A DNA stretch of 25,597 nucleotides, taken from NCBI GenBank assembly GCA_043744275.1, contig JAYTUY010000095.1, positions 1 to 25,597 on the forward strand, written 5' to 3'. The translations under genes were made by a program, and so were the position numbers. Each line of letters begins with the position of its first letter. Positions within the stretch are counted from its first letter, which is position 1. Source of the DNA: JAAFJT01 sp043744275. GTDB lineage: Bacteria > Bacteroidota > Bacteroidia > Chitinophagales > Saprospiraceae. Below, one piece after another: positions 16,401 through 22,259 of the stretch. The notes below the pieces were generated by a model that saw only the letters and a list, made by a program, of their open reading frames with translations, was not told the origin of the DNA and did not search any database.

Positions 16401-16771
16401 TGAATAATGTCATTTCTAATTGCAGCAAAGTGGTGAGCATTCCTGTTACTTTAATCAATACAGCTTCTGAATTAAAGATCAATAAGCTGGTTGTCAATAC
16501 TGTCATCACTCGCGAAAAAACAGATTTAACTATTTTTCCAAATCCTGCTGCTTTTGAAATCAACCTTGAAATGAAAGGCAATATTTCAGCAGATGCCACC
16601 ATTCAAATATTTGATCAACAAGGCAAACAAGTCTATTCTAAAAAGATAGGCTACAGCGAAGAAGCCAATCTACCAATTGATGTAAGCCATTTCAGCGTTG
16701 GCATTTATTTATTGTCTATTCAAAAAGATGGTAAAAACATGGTGACTAAGCGATTTGTAGTAGGAAGATAG
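13415..16771 (+). CDS. large repetitive surface adhesin with type A type IX sorting domain
   Basis: The preferred ATG at 13415 gives 1118 residues; an in-frame ATG at 13391 adds eight residues before the basic signal-peptide start. The signal peptide ends at PLFAQ. Two similar modules (SIWNADAVNGTLDWNTATNW at the N-terminus and IWTGCSGTAWENPQNWASN near residue 400) each carry a W..NWxx..P..VVI motif common in Bacteroidota surface proteins. Between and after them run many short imperfect repeats, roughly (F/L)xNxGxLxIxxSxxxGI, Asn/Gly-rich, which predict a beta-solenoid stalk. The final part (about 1025-1118: LTIFPNPAAFEINLEM to VTKRFVVGR) is a type A CTD, directing type IX secretion and surface anchoring. 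A likely cell-surface adhesin. Two iterated motifs (15184, 15634) encode Thr-Glu-Gly within repeats. The last 52 bases overlap the convergent eutC gene. Confidence 0.88.
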   Translation: MKILTKTMSRLVRVTFFFFACLLFQPLFAQSIWNADAVNGTLDWNTATNWINGVPAAGKTVVINKCTNCPTISTNGNQSAYIQINDGGQLTINSGGGLTIQTPTGSGLKTYINSVVTINAGGSMTVQGFTNEGLAIGGTFKNTGNLSVNGSHTGIAVASDASITNNIGGNINITSTTLDFGLTNSGTVLNNGNISIDNSKIDGVSQQNGTFINSKTGTLNITKTGVNAVFSQSNFINNGALNIDNSSKGIYVIFGTFNNNAGSKLSIKGSTLKEGIYVGQAVFNNSGDLTVDSSQFLSLEVSDSATFNNKGKLLLTTKGDISILTVGRSSFNNFPCAYIQSNAQIVNYASFKNSGYIKEESSGTSMISFNDGTIYNLNGGNFNVTSGTQPSKTLTNIWTGCSGTAWENPQNWASNIVPIAVGNTLPAVVIPDVAKTSGNTPVLNSEARVSQIDIQANAALTIGTKGNLTITAFLTTPEPLNLNKASSLSIQEGGKLNAFKINNNEGLISNLGTIKITGSGILSGIENNNGTLNNSGIINNSRLTNNGDALNLGQITNSEFIVNNRSFSNSGLLTAGSGIALQNYGTFINYTEGVINISNVEKGIQSDNIFNNLGRINIDGTSNVGIVLFAGTFTNAKGAIVNISRTQMQSFLSFGNIVNSGALNIFDTQNSGLVVSGTFSNKSTGTINHTNISNGMVVFGNFSNEGKVKIDKSNTRGLETGISGTITNETTGSIDISQSRTEGLAILANLMNKGAIKILSAGTIGFINSGTSVNDIGGTIDINNAGTNGLTNNASLKNNGILTVNNAAIQGIVNQSGSLDNSGSGKIISSGAGLNGLINRSIVNNLGSITVESSGLNALFNDSTSVFNNQSCGEVTLKARFRNTGIFNNEALLRLASDDTPSNPGTFINTGIIEDPNNSFEIVRYTNNALRVRPIAGNVGAAIANALEVTSNTFTQIGTTWFTNASLTDTAGTYNRSQNTFTSKLNGGSYKFYFTVNNVISNCSKVVSIPVTLINTASELKINKLVVNTVITREKTDLTIFPNPAAFEINLEMKGNISADATIQIFDQQGKQVYSKKIGYSEEANLPIDVSHFSVGIYLLSIQKDGKNMVTKRFVVGR
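15184..15194 (+). repeat. iterated motif copy 12
   Basis: G-run of 5. In the adhesin, read as Thr-Glu-Gly of NYTEGVINI. Confidence 0.9.
15634..15643 (+). repeat. iterated motif copy 13
   Basis: G-run of 4. In the adhesin, read as Thr-Glu-Gly of SRTEGLAI. Confidence 0.9.
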
Positions 16772-17529
16772 TTTAAATTTCTGTCTTTTAATTCAACTCC
16801 TGACAATTGCAAGCGCAAGGATTCTTGAATTAAATACAAAATTTTATGTGCTGCCAATTCATAACTCAATCCCTCAGGTCGAATATTGGAAACGCAATTG
16901 CGGCTTTCATCCGTCAAACCTGGCTTTGGATTGTAGGTTAAATATGCGCCCATGCTATCTGGCGAAGTTAACCCTGGTCTTTCACCAATTAATACAACAG
17001 ACATTTGGGCATTCAATCCATACCCCGTTTCATCGCCTATCGCTACCCTGCCCTGTTTGACAATTGCCAACGGTGCAACTGTATAACTCATTGATTTTAA
17101 AGCTTTTATCAATAATTCGACGACTGGGAAAGCATGTTTATTCATAGCGGTTGCAGACAATCCATCAGCAATAATGATGGCAACATTATAAGGCGTCTCT
17201 TGCCTATTATTTTTCAATAAATCAATAGATGCATCATTTAATAAACGCCCCCAATCAGGTCGCTGCAAATATTCTGCGCGAGTAGTGGCTTTGCTTTGCA
17301 AGGTATAAGTCGGCAATCCCAATATTTTAAGTTTTTCCTCTAACCCCTCAGTATCTAAGGCGGAATAGACGGCATCTTTAGCAAAAGCGAAAGCCAATTT
17401 GAATTCCAATACTTCTTTCAAAGGGATAGCTGTGCCTGTTCTGCCTAAGGCAATACGGGCGGCGGTAAAGGCTTTGAGAGGATGCCAAAGGTCTTGGTCG
17501 ACTTTATTATTGAAAGGATTGTGAGCCAT
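16720..17529 (-). CDS. eutC: ethanolamine ammonia-lyase small subunit
   Basis: A 269-residue protein with EutC features: DLWHPLKAFTAARIALGRTG near the N-terminus (about residues 13-32), RPDWGRLL, NVAIIIADGLSATAMNKHA (about 119-137), QMSVVLIGERPGLTSPDSMGAYLTYNP (about 178-204) and AAHKILYLIQESLRLQLSGVELKD (about 230-253). With EutB it forms the adenosylcobalamin-dependent enzyme that splits ethanolamine into acetaldehyde and ammonia. The last 17 or so codons lie opposite the end of the adhesin gene and look like a non-conserved tail. An iterated motif at 17344-17353 encodes Thr-Glu-Gly of LDTEGLEEK. It is separated from eutB by 137 bases with a perfect hairpin, so its expression may differ from that of eutB. 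Confidence 0.95.
   Translation of the reverse strand: MAHNPFNNKVDQDLWHPLKAFTAARIALGRTGTAIPLKEVLEFKLAFAFAKDAVYSALDTEGLEEKLKILGLPTYTLQSKATTRAEYLQRPDWGRLLNDASIDLLKNNRQETPYNVAIIIADGLSATAMNKHAFPVVELLIKALKSMSYTVAPLAIVKQGRVAIGDETGYGLNAQMSVVLIGERPGLTSPDSMGAYLTYNPKPGLTDESRNCVSNIRPEGLSYELAAHKILYLIQESLRLQLSGVELKDRNLNYLPTTNRLVTMFLPSF
17344..17353 (-). repeat. iterated motif copy 14
   Basis: C-run of 4 on plus. In eutC (minus), read as Thr-Glu-Gly. Confidence 0.9.
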
Positions 17530-17557
17530 ATTTTTATTGAAATTTTGAGGTGAAATC

Positions 17558-17590
17558 AGATTTACTAAATTTAAAAAATTTAGTAAATCT
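17558..17590. other. perfect 15-bp inverted repeat between eutB and eutC
   Basis: AGATTTACTAAATTT (17558-17572) and its exact complement AAATTTAGTAAATCT (17576-17590) are separated by three A. The hairpin is AT-rich and lies 29 bases upstream of the eutC start, in the eutB-eutC gap. It could be an mRNA processing or attenuation element, or a protein-binding site; without a T-run it is not a standard terminator. Confidence 0.8.
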
Positions 17591-17642
17591 TAGATCTATT
17601 CAATTGAAAAGTATCCAACAACAATTTTGTAAATGAGAAGCA

Positions 17643-17652
17643 CCCCTCAGTA
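17643..17652 (-). repeat. iterated motif copy 15 (intergenic)
   Basis: C-run of 4 on plus, in the eutB-eutC gap, 15 bases beyond the eutB stop. Confidence 0.9.
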
Positions 17653-17666
17653 TTTACCACTTTTCA

Positions 17667-19031
17667 CTAAACAAGCAAAGCATTCCGCGCTTGAATCGGC
17701 AACAAATTCCCTTTTTCATCTATAATGCTGTGTTCCATGAGCCATTGTTCAAATTCAGGAGCCGGTCTTTTATTCAAAACCTTGCGCACATATAAGGCAT
17801 CATGAAAGGATGTAGATTGATAATTGAGCATGATATCATCCGAGCCAGGGATGCCCATAATATAATTGCAACCCGCCACGCCCAATAAAGTCAATAGATT
17901 GTCCATATCATCCTGATCGGCTTCGGCATGATTCGTATAACAAACATCTACGCCCATCGGTAAGCCCAATAATTTACCGCAAAAATGGTCTTCCAAAGCG
18001 GCTCGGATGATTTGTTTTCCATCAAATAAATACTCAGGTCCAATAAAACCCACGACTGTATTCACTAATAAAGGATTGAAATGCCTTGCAACGGCATATG
18101 CCCGTGCTTCTAAAGTTTGTTGATCCACGCCATGATGAGCATTGGCTGATAAGGAGGAGCCTTGCCCTGTTTCAAAATACATAACATTATTGCCGATTGT
18201 CCCTCTATTTAAAGACAATGCTGCTTGTTGCGCTTCTTCTAACATCGATAGGTTCACCCCAAAACTTTTATTTGTTTTTTCAGTGCCGCCAATGGATTGA
18301 AAAACTAAATCCACAGGGGCACGATGTATAATTTCTAAAGCCGTTGTCACATGACAGAGGACACAACTTTGAGTCGGAATGTTAAATTTTAACCTCAAAT
18401 CATCAATCATGTTCAATAAAGACACCGTTACTGAGGGGCTATCCGTTGCGGGATTAATGCCTATCACCGCATCGCCGCTACCATATAGTAAGCCATCAAT
18501 AATGCTCGCCGCAATGCCTTGAATATTATCCGTCGGATGATTGGGTTGCAATCGAGCTGATAAATGTCCTTTTAAACCTAAGGTATTTCTAAAACGAGTG
18601 ATGACTTCACACTTTTGAGCAATGGCTATTAAATCTTGATTACGCATTAATTTAGACACCGCTGCCACCATTTCAGGCGTTAAAGCCATCGCTAAATTTT
18701 GCAAAGTCGTGGTATCCGCTTCATCACTCAATAACCAATCTCTTAATTGACCGACTGTAAAATGGCTGATTGTTTCAAAGGCTTGAGCATCGTGTTTATC
18801 CATTATTAAACGGGTAACATCATCCTCTTCATAGGGAATCACAGCTTCATTCAAAAAAGTTTTTAATGTTACATCAGATAAGGCTATTTGAGCAGCGATG
18901 CGTTCTTGATGATTATTTGCTGCCACACCTGCCAATACATCGCCACTTCGCAAAGGGGATGCTTTCGCTAAAAGGGTTTTTAAATCCTTAAAAACATAGA
19001 CGTTGTTTGATATGGTGTGGCGATAAGGCAT
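17667..19031 (-). CDS. eutB: ethanolamine ammonia-lyase large subunit
   Basis: A 454-residue protein of normal EutB length and sequence: LRSGDVLAGVAANNHQERIAAQ (about residues 27-48), SGDAVIGINPATDSPSVTVSLL (about 194-215), IPTQSCVLCHVTTALEII (about 226-243), VDLVFQSIGGTEKTNKSFG (about 248-266), GQGSSLSANAHHGVDQQTLE (about 293-312) and GLPMGVDVCYTNHAEADQDDMD (about 359-380). It forms the catalytic TIM barrel that binds adenosylcobalamin and ethanolamine. It starts 26 bases after the permease stop, so the two are co-transcribed. The iterated motif at 18429-18438 encodes Pro-Ser-Val of TDSPSVTV, a spot where other EutB proteins have residues of the same length, so it looks like substitution rather than insertion. 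Confidence 0.96.
   Translation of the reverse strand: MPYRHTISNNVYVFKDLKTLLAKASPLRSGDVLAGVAANNHQERIAAQIALSDVTLKTFLNEAVIPYEEDDVTRLIMDKHDAQAFETISHFTVGQLRDWLLSDEADTTTLQNLAMALTPEMVAAVSKLMRNQDLIAIAQKCEVITRFRNTLGLKGHLSARLQPNHPTDNIQGIAASIIDGLLYGSGDAVIGINPATDSPSVTVSLLNMIDDLRLKFNIPTQSCVLCHVTTALEIIHRAPVDLVFQSIGGTEKTNKSFGVNLSMLEEAQQAALSLNRGTIGNNVMYFETGQGSSLSANAHHGVDQQTLEARAYAVARHFNPLLVNTVVGFIGPEYLFDGKQIIRAALEDHFCGKLLGLPMGVDVCYTNHAEADQDDMDNLLTLLGVAGCNYIMGIPGSDDIMLNYQSTSFHDALYVRKVLNKRPAPEFEQWLMEHSIIDEKGNLLPIQARNALLV
18429..18438 (+). repeat. iterated motif copy 16
   Basis: G-run of 4 on plus. In eutB (minus), read as Pro-Ser-Val. Confidence 0.9.
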
Positions 19032-19057
19032 TTATATTTTTTCTTAAAAATAAGGCT

Positions 19058-20365
19058 TTATACTGAGGGGGTCACTTTATGCATACCCAATCCAACAAAG
19101 ATACCAATTAAGGCGAGCATCAAAACAAAGAAAAAAGCACTCAACATCAAATTATAATAAACAATTGAAATTAAGCAAACGACCGATAATACTAAAGCAA
19201 TGATAGGGAAATAGGGATAAAATGGTGCTTTAAAAGGGCGTTCCAAGAGTGGTTCTTTTTTTCTTAAAATAAATAAACTAATCATGCTAATAATATACAT
19301 CACAATCGCGCCTAAAGCTGAAAGGATGATTAATTGCTGTGTATTGCCTATGCAAACCGATAAAATACCGACTAAGCCACCAACGAACAGGGCAATATGC
19401 GGCGTTTGAAATCGAATATGCACTTTTGATAAAACCTTGGGCAAATAACCACCTCTCGCTAAAGCGAATATTTGGCGCGAATAGCCCAATATAATGCTGT
19501 GAAAAGAAGCTATTAAACCAAATAAACCAATGCCAGCAAACAGTTTTGTCAAGCTATTTTCTTTGCCCAATACAATACCGATGGACTCAGGTAAAGGATA
19601 ATCTATGGCAGATAATAATTGCCAATCCGTAATGCCTCCGCTGACAATCATGACGCCTAAAGCCAATAAAGTGAGGGTAGCAATGCCAAATATATAGCCT
19701 TTCGGAATGGTTCGCTGAGGGTCTTTGGCTTCTTCGGCGACCATCGCAACACCTTCAATCGCCAAATAAAACCAAATAGCAAAAGGCAATGCGGCGAATA
19801 TACCTTGATACCCAAAAGGCATATTATTGTGCATAAATAGTTTTAATTGAAAAGAAGGAGCGACAATGCCGATGAAAATCAAGAGTTCAACAACTGCCAA
19901 TAAGGTAACAATTAAGGTGAAAATCGCTGATTCTTTAATGCCCCAAAAGTTGATTAATGAAAAAATGAGGTAGCAACCAATCGCCGTGTAAGTAATATCA
20001 AATGATGGATATAAAAAATGGGCATAACTCCCCAATGCAAAAGCAATCGCAGGCGTAGCAAATAAAAATTCAATCAAAGTGGCATATCCTGCTATCAAAC
20101 CGCCGATGGGTCCTATTGCTCTGCGCGCATATTCGTAAGGTCCGCCTGAATGAGGAATGGAAGTGGTGAGTTCGGTAAAACTAAAAATGAAAGTGATGTA
20201 TAAAACTGTGACGATTAAAGTAGCGATTAAAAAGCCAACCGTGCCAGCCACGCCCCAGCCATAATTCCATCCAAAATACTCGCCTGATATGACCAATCCG
20301 ACGGCAATTGCCCATAAATGAATGGAAGTGAGTGCTTTTTTAAGAGGGACTTGAGACATTTGCAT
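19058..20365 (-). CDS. ethanolamine permease (APC superfamily)
   Basis: The ATG at 20365 gives 435 residues; 20359 is an alternative. A longer reading from 20458 would translate one arm of a hairpin into a Leu/Ile-only stretch and is rejected. The protein has about 12 hydrophobic segments and APC-family landmarks: VISGEYFGWNYGWGVAGTVG near the N-terminus, SIPHSGGPYEYARRAIGPIG, then FAIWFYLAIEGVAMVAEEAKDPQRTIP. This pattern is typical of ethanolamine/amino-acid permeases in which the transporter is encoded with eutBC. It imports ethanolamine across the inner membrane. The last four residues, Thr-Pro-Ser-Val before TAA, are written by the iterated motif at 19061-19071, so the motif fixes the C-terminus. 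Confidence 0.92.
   Translation of the reverse strand: MQMSQVPLKKALTSIHLWAIAVGLVISGEYFGWNYGWGVAGTVGFLIATLIVTVLYITFIFSFTELTTSIPHSGGPYEYARRAIGPIGGLIAGYATLIEFLFATPAIAFALGSYAHFLYPSFDITYTAIGCYLIFSLINFWGIKESAIFTLIVTLLAVVELLIFIGIVAPSFQLKLFMHNNMPFGYQGIFAALPFAIWFYLAIEGVAMVAEEAKDPQRTIPKGYIFGIATLTLLALGVMIVSGGITDWQLLSAIDYPLPESIGIVLGKENSLTKLFAGIGLFGLIASFHSIILGYSRQIFALARGGYLPKVLSKVHIRFQTPHIALFVGGLVGILSVCIGNTQQLIILSALGAIVMYIISMISLFILRKKEPLLERPFKAPFYPYFPIIALVLSVVCLISIVYYNLMLSAFFFVLMLALIGIFVGLGMHKVTPSV
19061..19071 (+). repeat. iterated motif copy 17
   Basis: G-run of 5 on plus. Forms the last codons of the permease (minus), Pro-Ser-Val immediately before the stop. Confidence 0.9.
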
Positions 20366-20404
20366 GAGGTGGTTTTTTTTTATTTGAATTAGGATGTGGA
20401 TTAG

Positions 20405-20484
20405 AATTAGGATTAGTAGGATGAGAAAGATGTTTAAGGATTTCAAATCCTTGAACATCTTTCATATCCTACTAATCCTAATTC
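20405..20484. repeat. long imperfect inverted repeat upstream of the permease
   Basis: The left arm (about 20405-20443, AATTAGGATTAGTAGGAT then AAAGATGTTTAAGGATTT) pairs almost fully with the right arm (about 20445-20484), a stem of roughly 38 bases with two or three differences. It lies between the DUF155 gene and the permease, both minus, and may end the DUF155 transcript or structure the permease leader. Confidence 0.85.
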
Positions 20485-20497
20485 AAATTATTCTAAA

Positions 20498-21280
20498 TCA
20501 ATGAAAAAACAAAGCAATAAATATTTCAATTAAAATCAGAATAATAATAATCCATTCTAAACGAGAACTTTCGCGAACGTTCAAGACATCCGTAAAAAGT
20601 TTCAAATTATCCTCAACAATTTGTAGGCGATAGTCGAGGTCTTTAAAACGCGTATTGATGTCGAAATTGGCTTTAAGATTACGGTTGAGAAGGTTGAGTT
20701 CTTCGTTGTCCCATACGAGGTTAGGGTCGTCGAGGATATAGAGATTGTCCACGATACTATTTTTAACATTGAGCACTTTTCCGATGTATTTCAAGAGATT
20801 TGTCTTGGAAATACTCAATTTACCCCGTTGTTCAAGCTCTTGAATATAGAGTTTGGAAGACGTAATGAGGTCATCAGTCAGCACTTCGTAGTATTCAAGT
20901 GCTACAGATTGCCCAGTATTGAGCATAACGATGCGTAATACTGACGGGTCTATATGGTGAATGGAAACGTAGTCATTTTTGACGATAGGCTTATGAAGTT
21001 TTTCATCCAATCCAATCCAATATTCTTCAAATAAATCCAATTCAACGGGGGTCGTTTCATAATTTTTGACAAACCGGATGAATTCACTTTTCGCCAAAGC
21101 ATCGTAATTAGCGAACACGACCACGCCATAATCGAAGACATATAAAAAGCGGTTGGTATCGGCTATGGCATAAAAAACCTCTGAATTAGTGCCTGATTCA
21201 GCTTCGGCGAGAAACTCAGCGCGAAACTTTTTAATATTGAATGATTCGGCAATTTGAAGAGCTTCAATTTTGATTTGCAT
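20498..21280 (-). CDS. DUF155 / RMD1-family protein with C-terminal membrane anchor
   Basis: A 260-residue protein. The N-terminal half has FLYVFDYGVVVFANYDAL (about residues 46-63). The C-terminal half has the family pattern YILDDPNLVWDNEELNLLNR (about 180-199), DINTRFKDLDYRLQIVEDNL (about 207-226), ESSRLEWIIIILILIEIFIALFF (about 237-259), the last stretch being a membrane helix. These match DUF155, the family of yeast Rmd1/Sif2 and many uncharacterised bacterial proteins; the biochemical role is unknown. The TAnnTTTG box 17 bases upstream suggests its own promoter, and a terminator separates it from the TolC-like gene. A degenerate iterated motif (TACTGACGGG, 20939-20948) again encodes Pro-Ser-Val. 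Confidence 0.82.
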   Translation of the reverse strand: MQIKIEALQIAESFNIKKFRAEFLAEAESGTNSEVFYAIADTNRFLYVFDYGVVVFANYDALAKSEFIRFVKNYETTPVELDLFEEYWIGLDEKLHKPIVKNDYVSIHHIDPSVLRIVMLNTGQSVALEYYEVLTDDLITSSKLYIQELEQRGKLSISKTNLLKYIGKVLNVKNSIVDNLYILDDPNLVWDNEELNLLNRNLKANFDINTRFKDLDYRLQIVEDNLKLFTDVLNVRESSRLEWIIIILILIEIFIALFFH

Positions 21281-21296
21281 AAATGTTGATTTTACA

Positions 21297-21304
21297 CAAA
21301 TATA
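21297..21304 (-). promoter_or_regulatory. possible -7 box TATATTTG (minus)
   Basis: Matches TAnnTTTG, 16 bases before the start of the DUF155 gene. Confidence 0.45.
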
Positions 21305-21349
21305 GAATTATTTAAAGAAAGGTTGACTCGGGAAGCAAATTAAACATAA

Positions 21350-21383
21350 AAAATGCCGACTTGATTTCTCAAACCGGCATTTT
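21350..21383 (-). terminator. hairpin terminator after the TolC-like gene
   Basis: Nine-bp stem AAAATGCCG (21350-21358) with CGGCATTTT (21375-21383), loop of 16 bases. On the minus strand it follows the TolC-like stop by 27 bases and ends in a run of T. It separates that gene from the DUF155 gene. Confidence 0.8.
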
Positions 21384-21409
21384 ATCCAAGCTATTATGAG
21401 TTTACCAAA

Positions 21410-22192
21410 CTACTTTTTTTGATCGAAATTGGCTTTCATTTTTTCTAAAGATTCCCATTTTACACCCACCAATTCTTCGATACCTATTTTCTTGAGTTTA
21501 ATATCCGAATCTGCTTTAATTTTTGCTTCGAGAGCATCCGTATAGGCTTTATTGGCTTCATTAAAATCTTGAAAACTGGCTTTATTCACTGAAAAAAGGT
21601 TTGAAATTTGATTTTTATTGGCTTCCGTTGCATCCAAAGATTGCAACCTTACTTTATATATTTCAATAGAAACGAGGTATTCTTGATAACGTTTCAATAT
21701 CTCTGCCTTTAATTTTTGTTTTATCAAATTTAATTCAGCTTCACTTATTTTTTTATTGTTTTCAGCAAATTTCACCTTGTTTTTCCGAACATATAGGTCG
21801 CCAAAATTCACACCGACTGCTACTTGCCAAAGCGGATTGGTTGAAATGGTGGGCAATTTTGTCAAATCAATGGTATTGCCAAAGTATCTTTTGACGCCAA
21901 GAGTATTCACTAAAAAATATGGGTAACTCACATCATTAAAGTTAAAACCAGAGCTTAGGTTGCGCGTCCAATCTTTTTTAGCGAGTTCGATTTGCTGTTT
22001 ACGCGCTTCAATTTCATATTTTCCCCCCTCAGTCTCAGGGCTGTTTGCCCATGTCAATTGTACCAAATAATCTTCAAAATTCATAGTCCGCATATTCATA
22101 GGCGAAATATTTTCATTTTGACCAATTACTTGTTGAGCATTCAATTCTCCTGAAAAATAAAAAAGTGTCAATAGTAGGATTAATTTTCTCAC
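21410..22192 (-). CDS. short TolC-like periplasmic/outer-membrane protein
   Basis: A 260-residue protein with a signal peptide (cleavage near LNAQ, about residue 19). The start NFEDYLVQLTWANSPE (about 39-54) is like the first helix of TolC-family outer-membrane factors, followed by a long helical part (KKISEAELNLIKQKLKAEIL, YQEYLVSIEIYKVRLQSLDA, then KASFQDFNEANKAYTDALEA) with coiled-coil character. TolC proteins are about 430-480 residues with two such repeats, so this is about half and cannot form a normal efflux pore by itself unless more subunits assemble. It may be a partial copy or a distinct short subfamily. No membrane-fusion or pump gene is next to it. An iterated motif at 22023-22033 encodes Thr-Glu-Gly-Gly of PETEGGKYE. 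Confidence 0.65.
   Translation of the reverse strand: MRKLILLLTLFYFSGELNAQQVIGQNENISPMNMRTMNFEDYLVQLTWANSPETEGGKYEIEARKQQIELAKKDWTRNLSSGFNFNDVSYPYFLVNTLGVKRYFGNTIDLTKLPTISTNPLWQVAVGVNFGDLYVRKNKVKFAENNKKISEAELNLIKQKLKAEILKRYQEYLVSIEIYKVRLQSLDATEANKNQISNLFSVNKASFQDFNEANKAYTDALEAKIKADSDIKLKKIGIEELVGVKWESLEKMKANFDQKK
22023..22033 (-). repeat. iterated motif copy 18 (G-run of 6)
   Basis: CCCCCCTCAGT on plus, followed by C instead of A. In the TolC-like gene (minus), read as Thr-Glu-Gly-Gly. Confidence 0.85.
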
Positions 22193-22233
22193 ACAAAGGT
22201 TTTTTAATTTATAAATAATTTGTTAAATACGTG

Positions 22234-22241
22234 CAAAGATA
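22234..22241 (-). promoter_or_regulatory. possible -7 box TATCTTTG (minus)
   Basis: Matches TAnnTTTG, about 40 bases before the TolC-like gene, in the 67-base gap after pyrC. Confidence 0.45.
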
Positions 22242-22259
22242 ATACCAATAGTAAATACT

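Noticed and set aside
16848..17060. A plus-strand 70-residue reading frame
   Set aside because: It lies fully antisense to eutC and has no recognisable features.
20366..20458. N-terminal extension of the permease
   Set aside because: It is a Leu/Ile-rich reading through a hairpin arm; family members start near MSQVPLKKAL.
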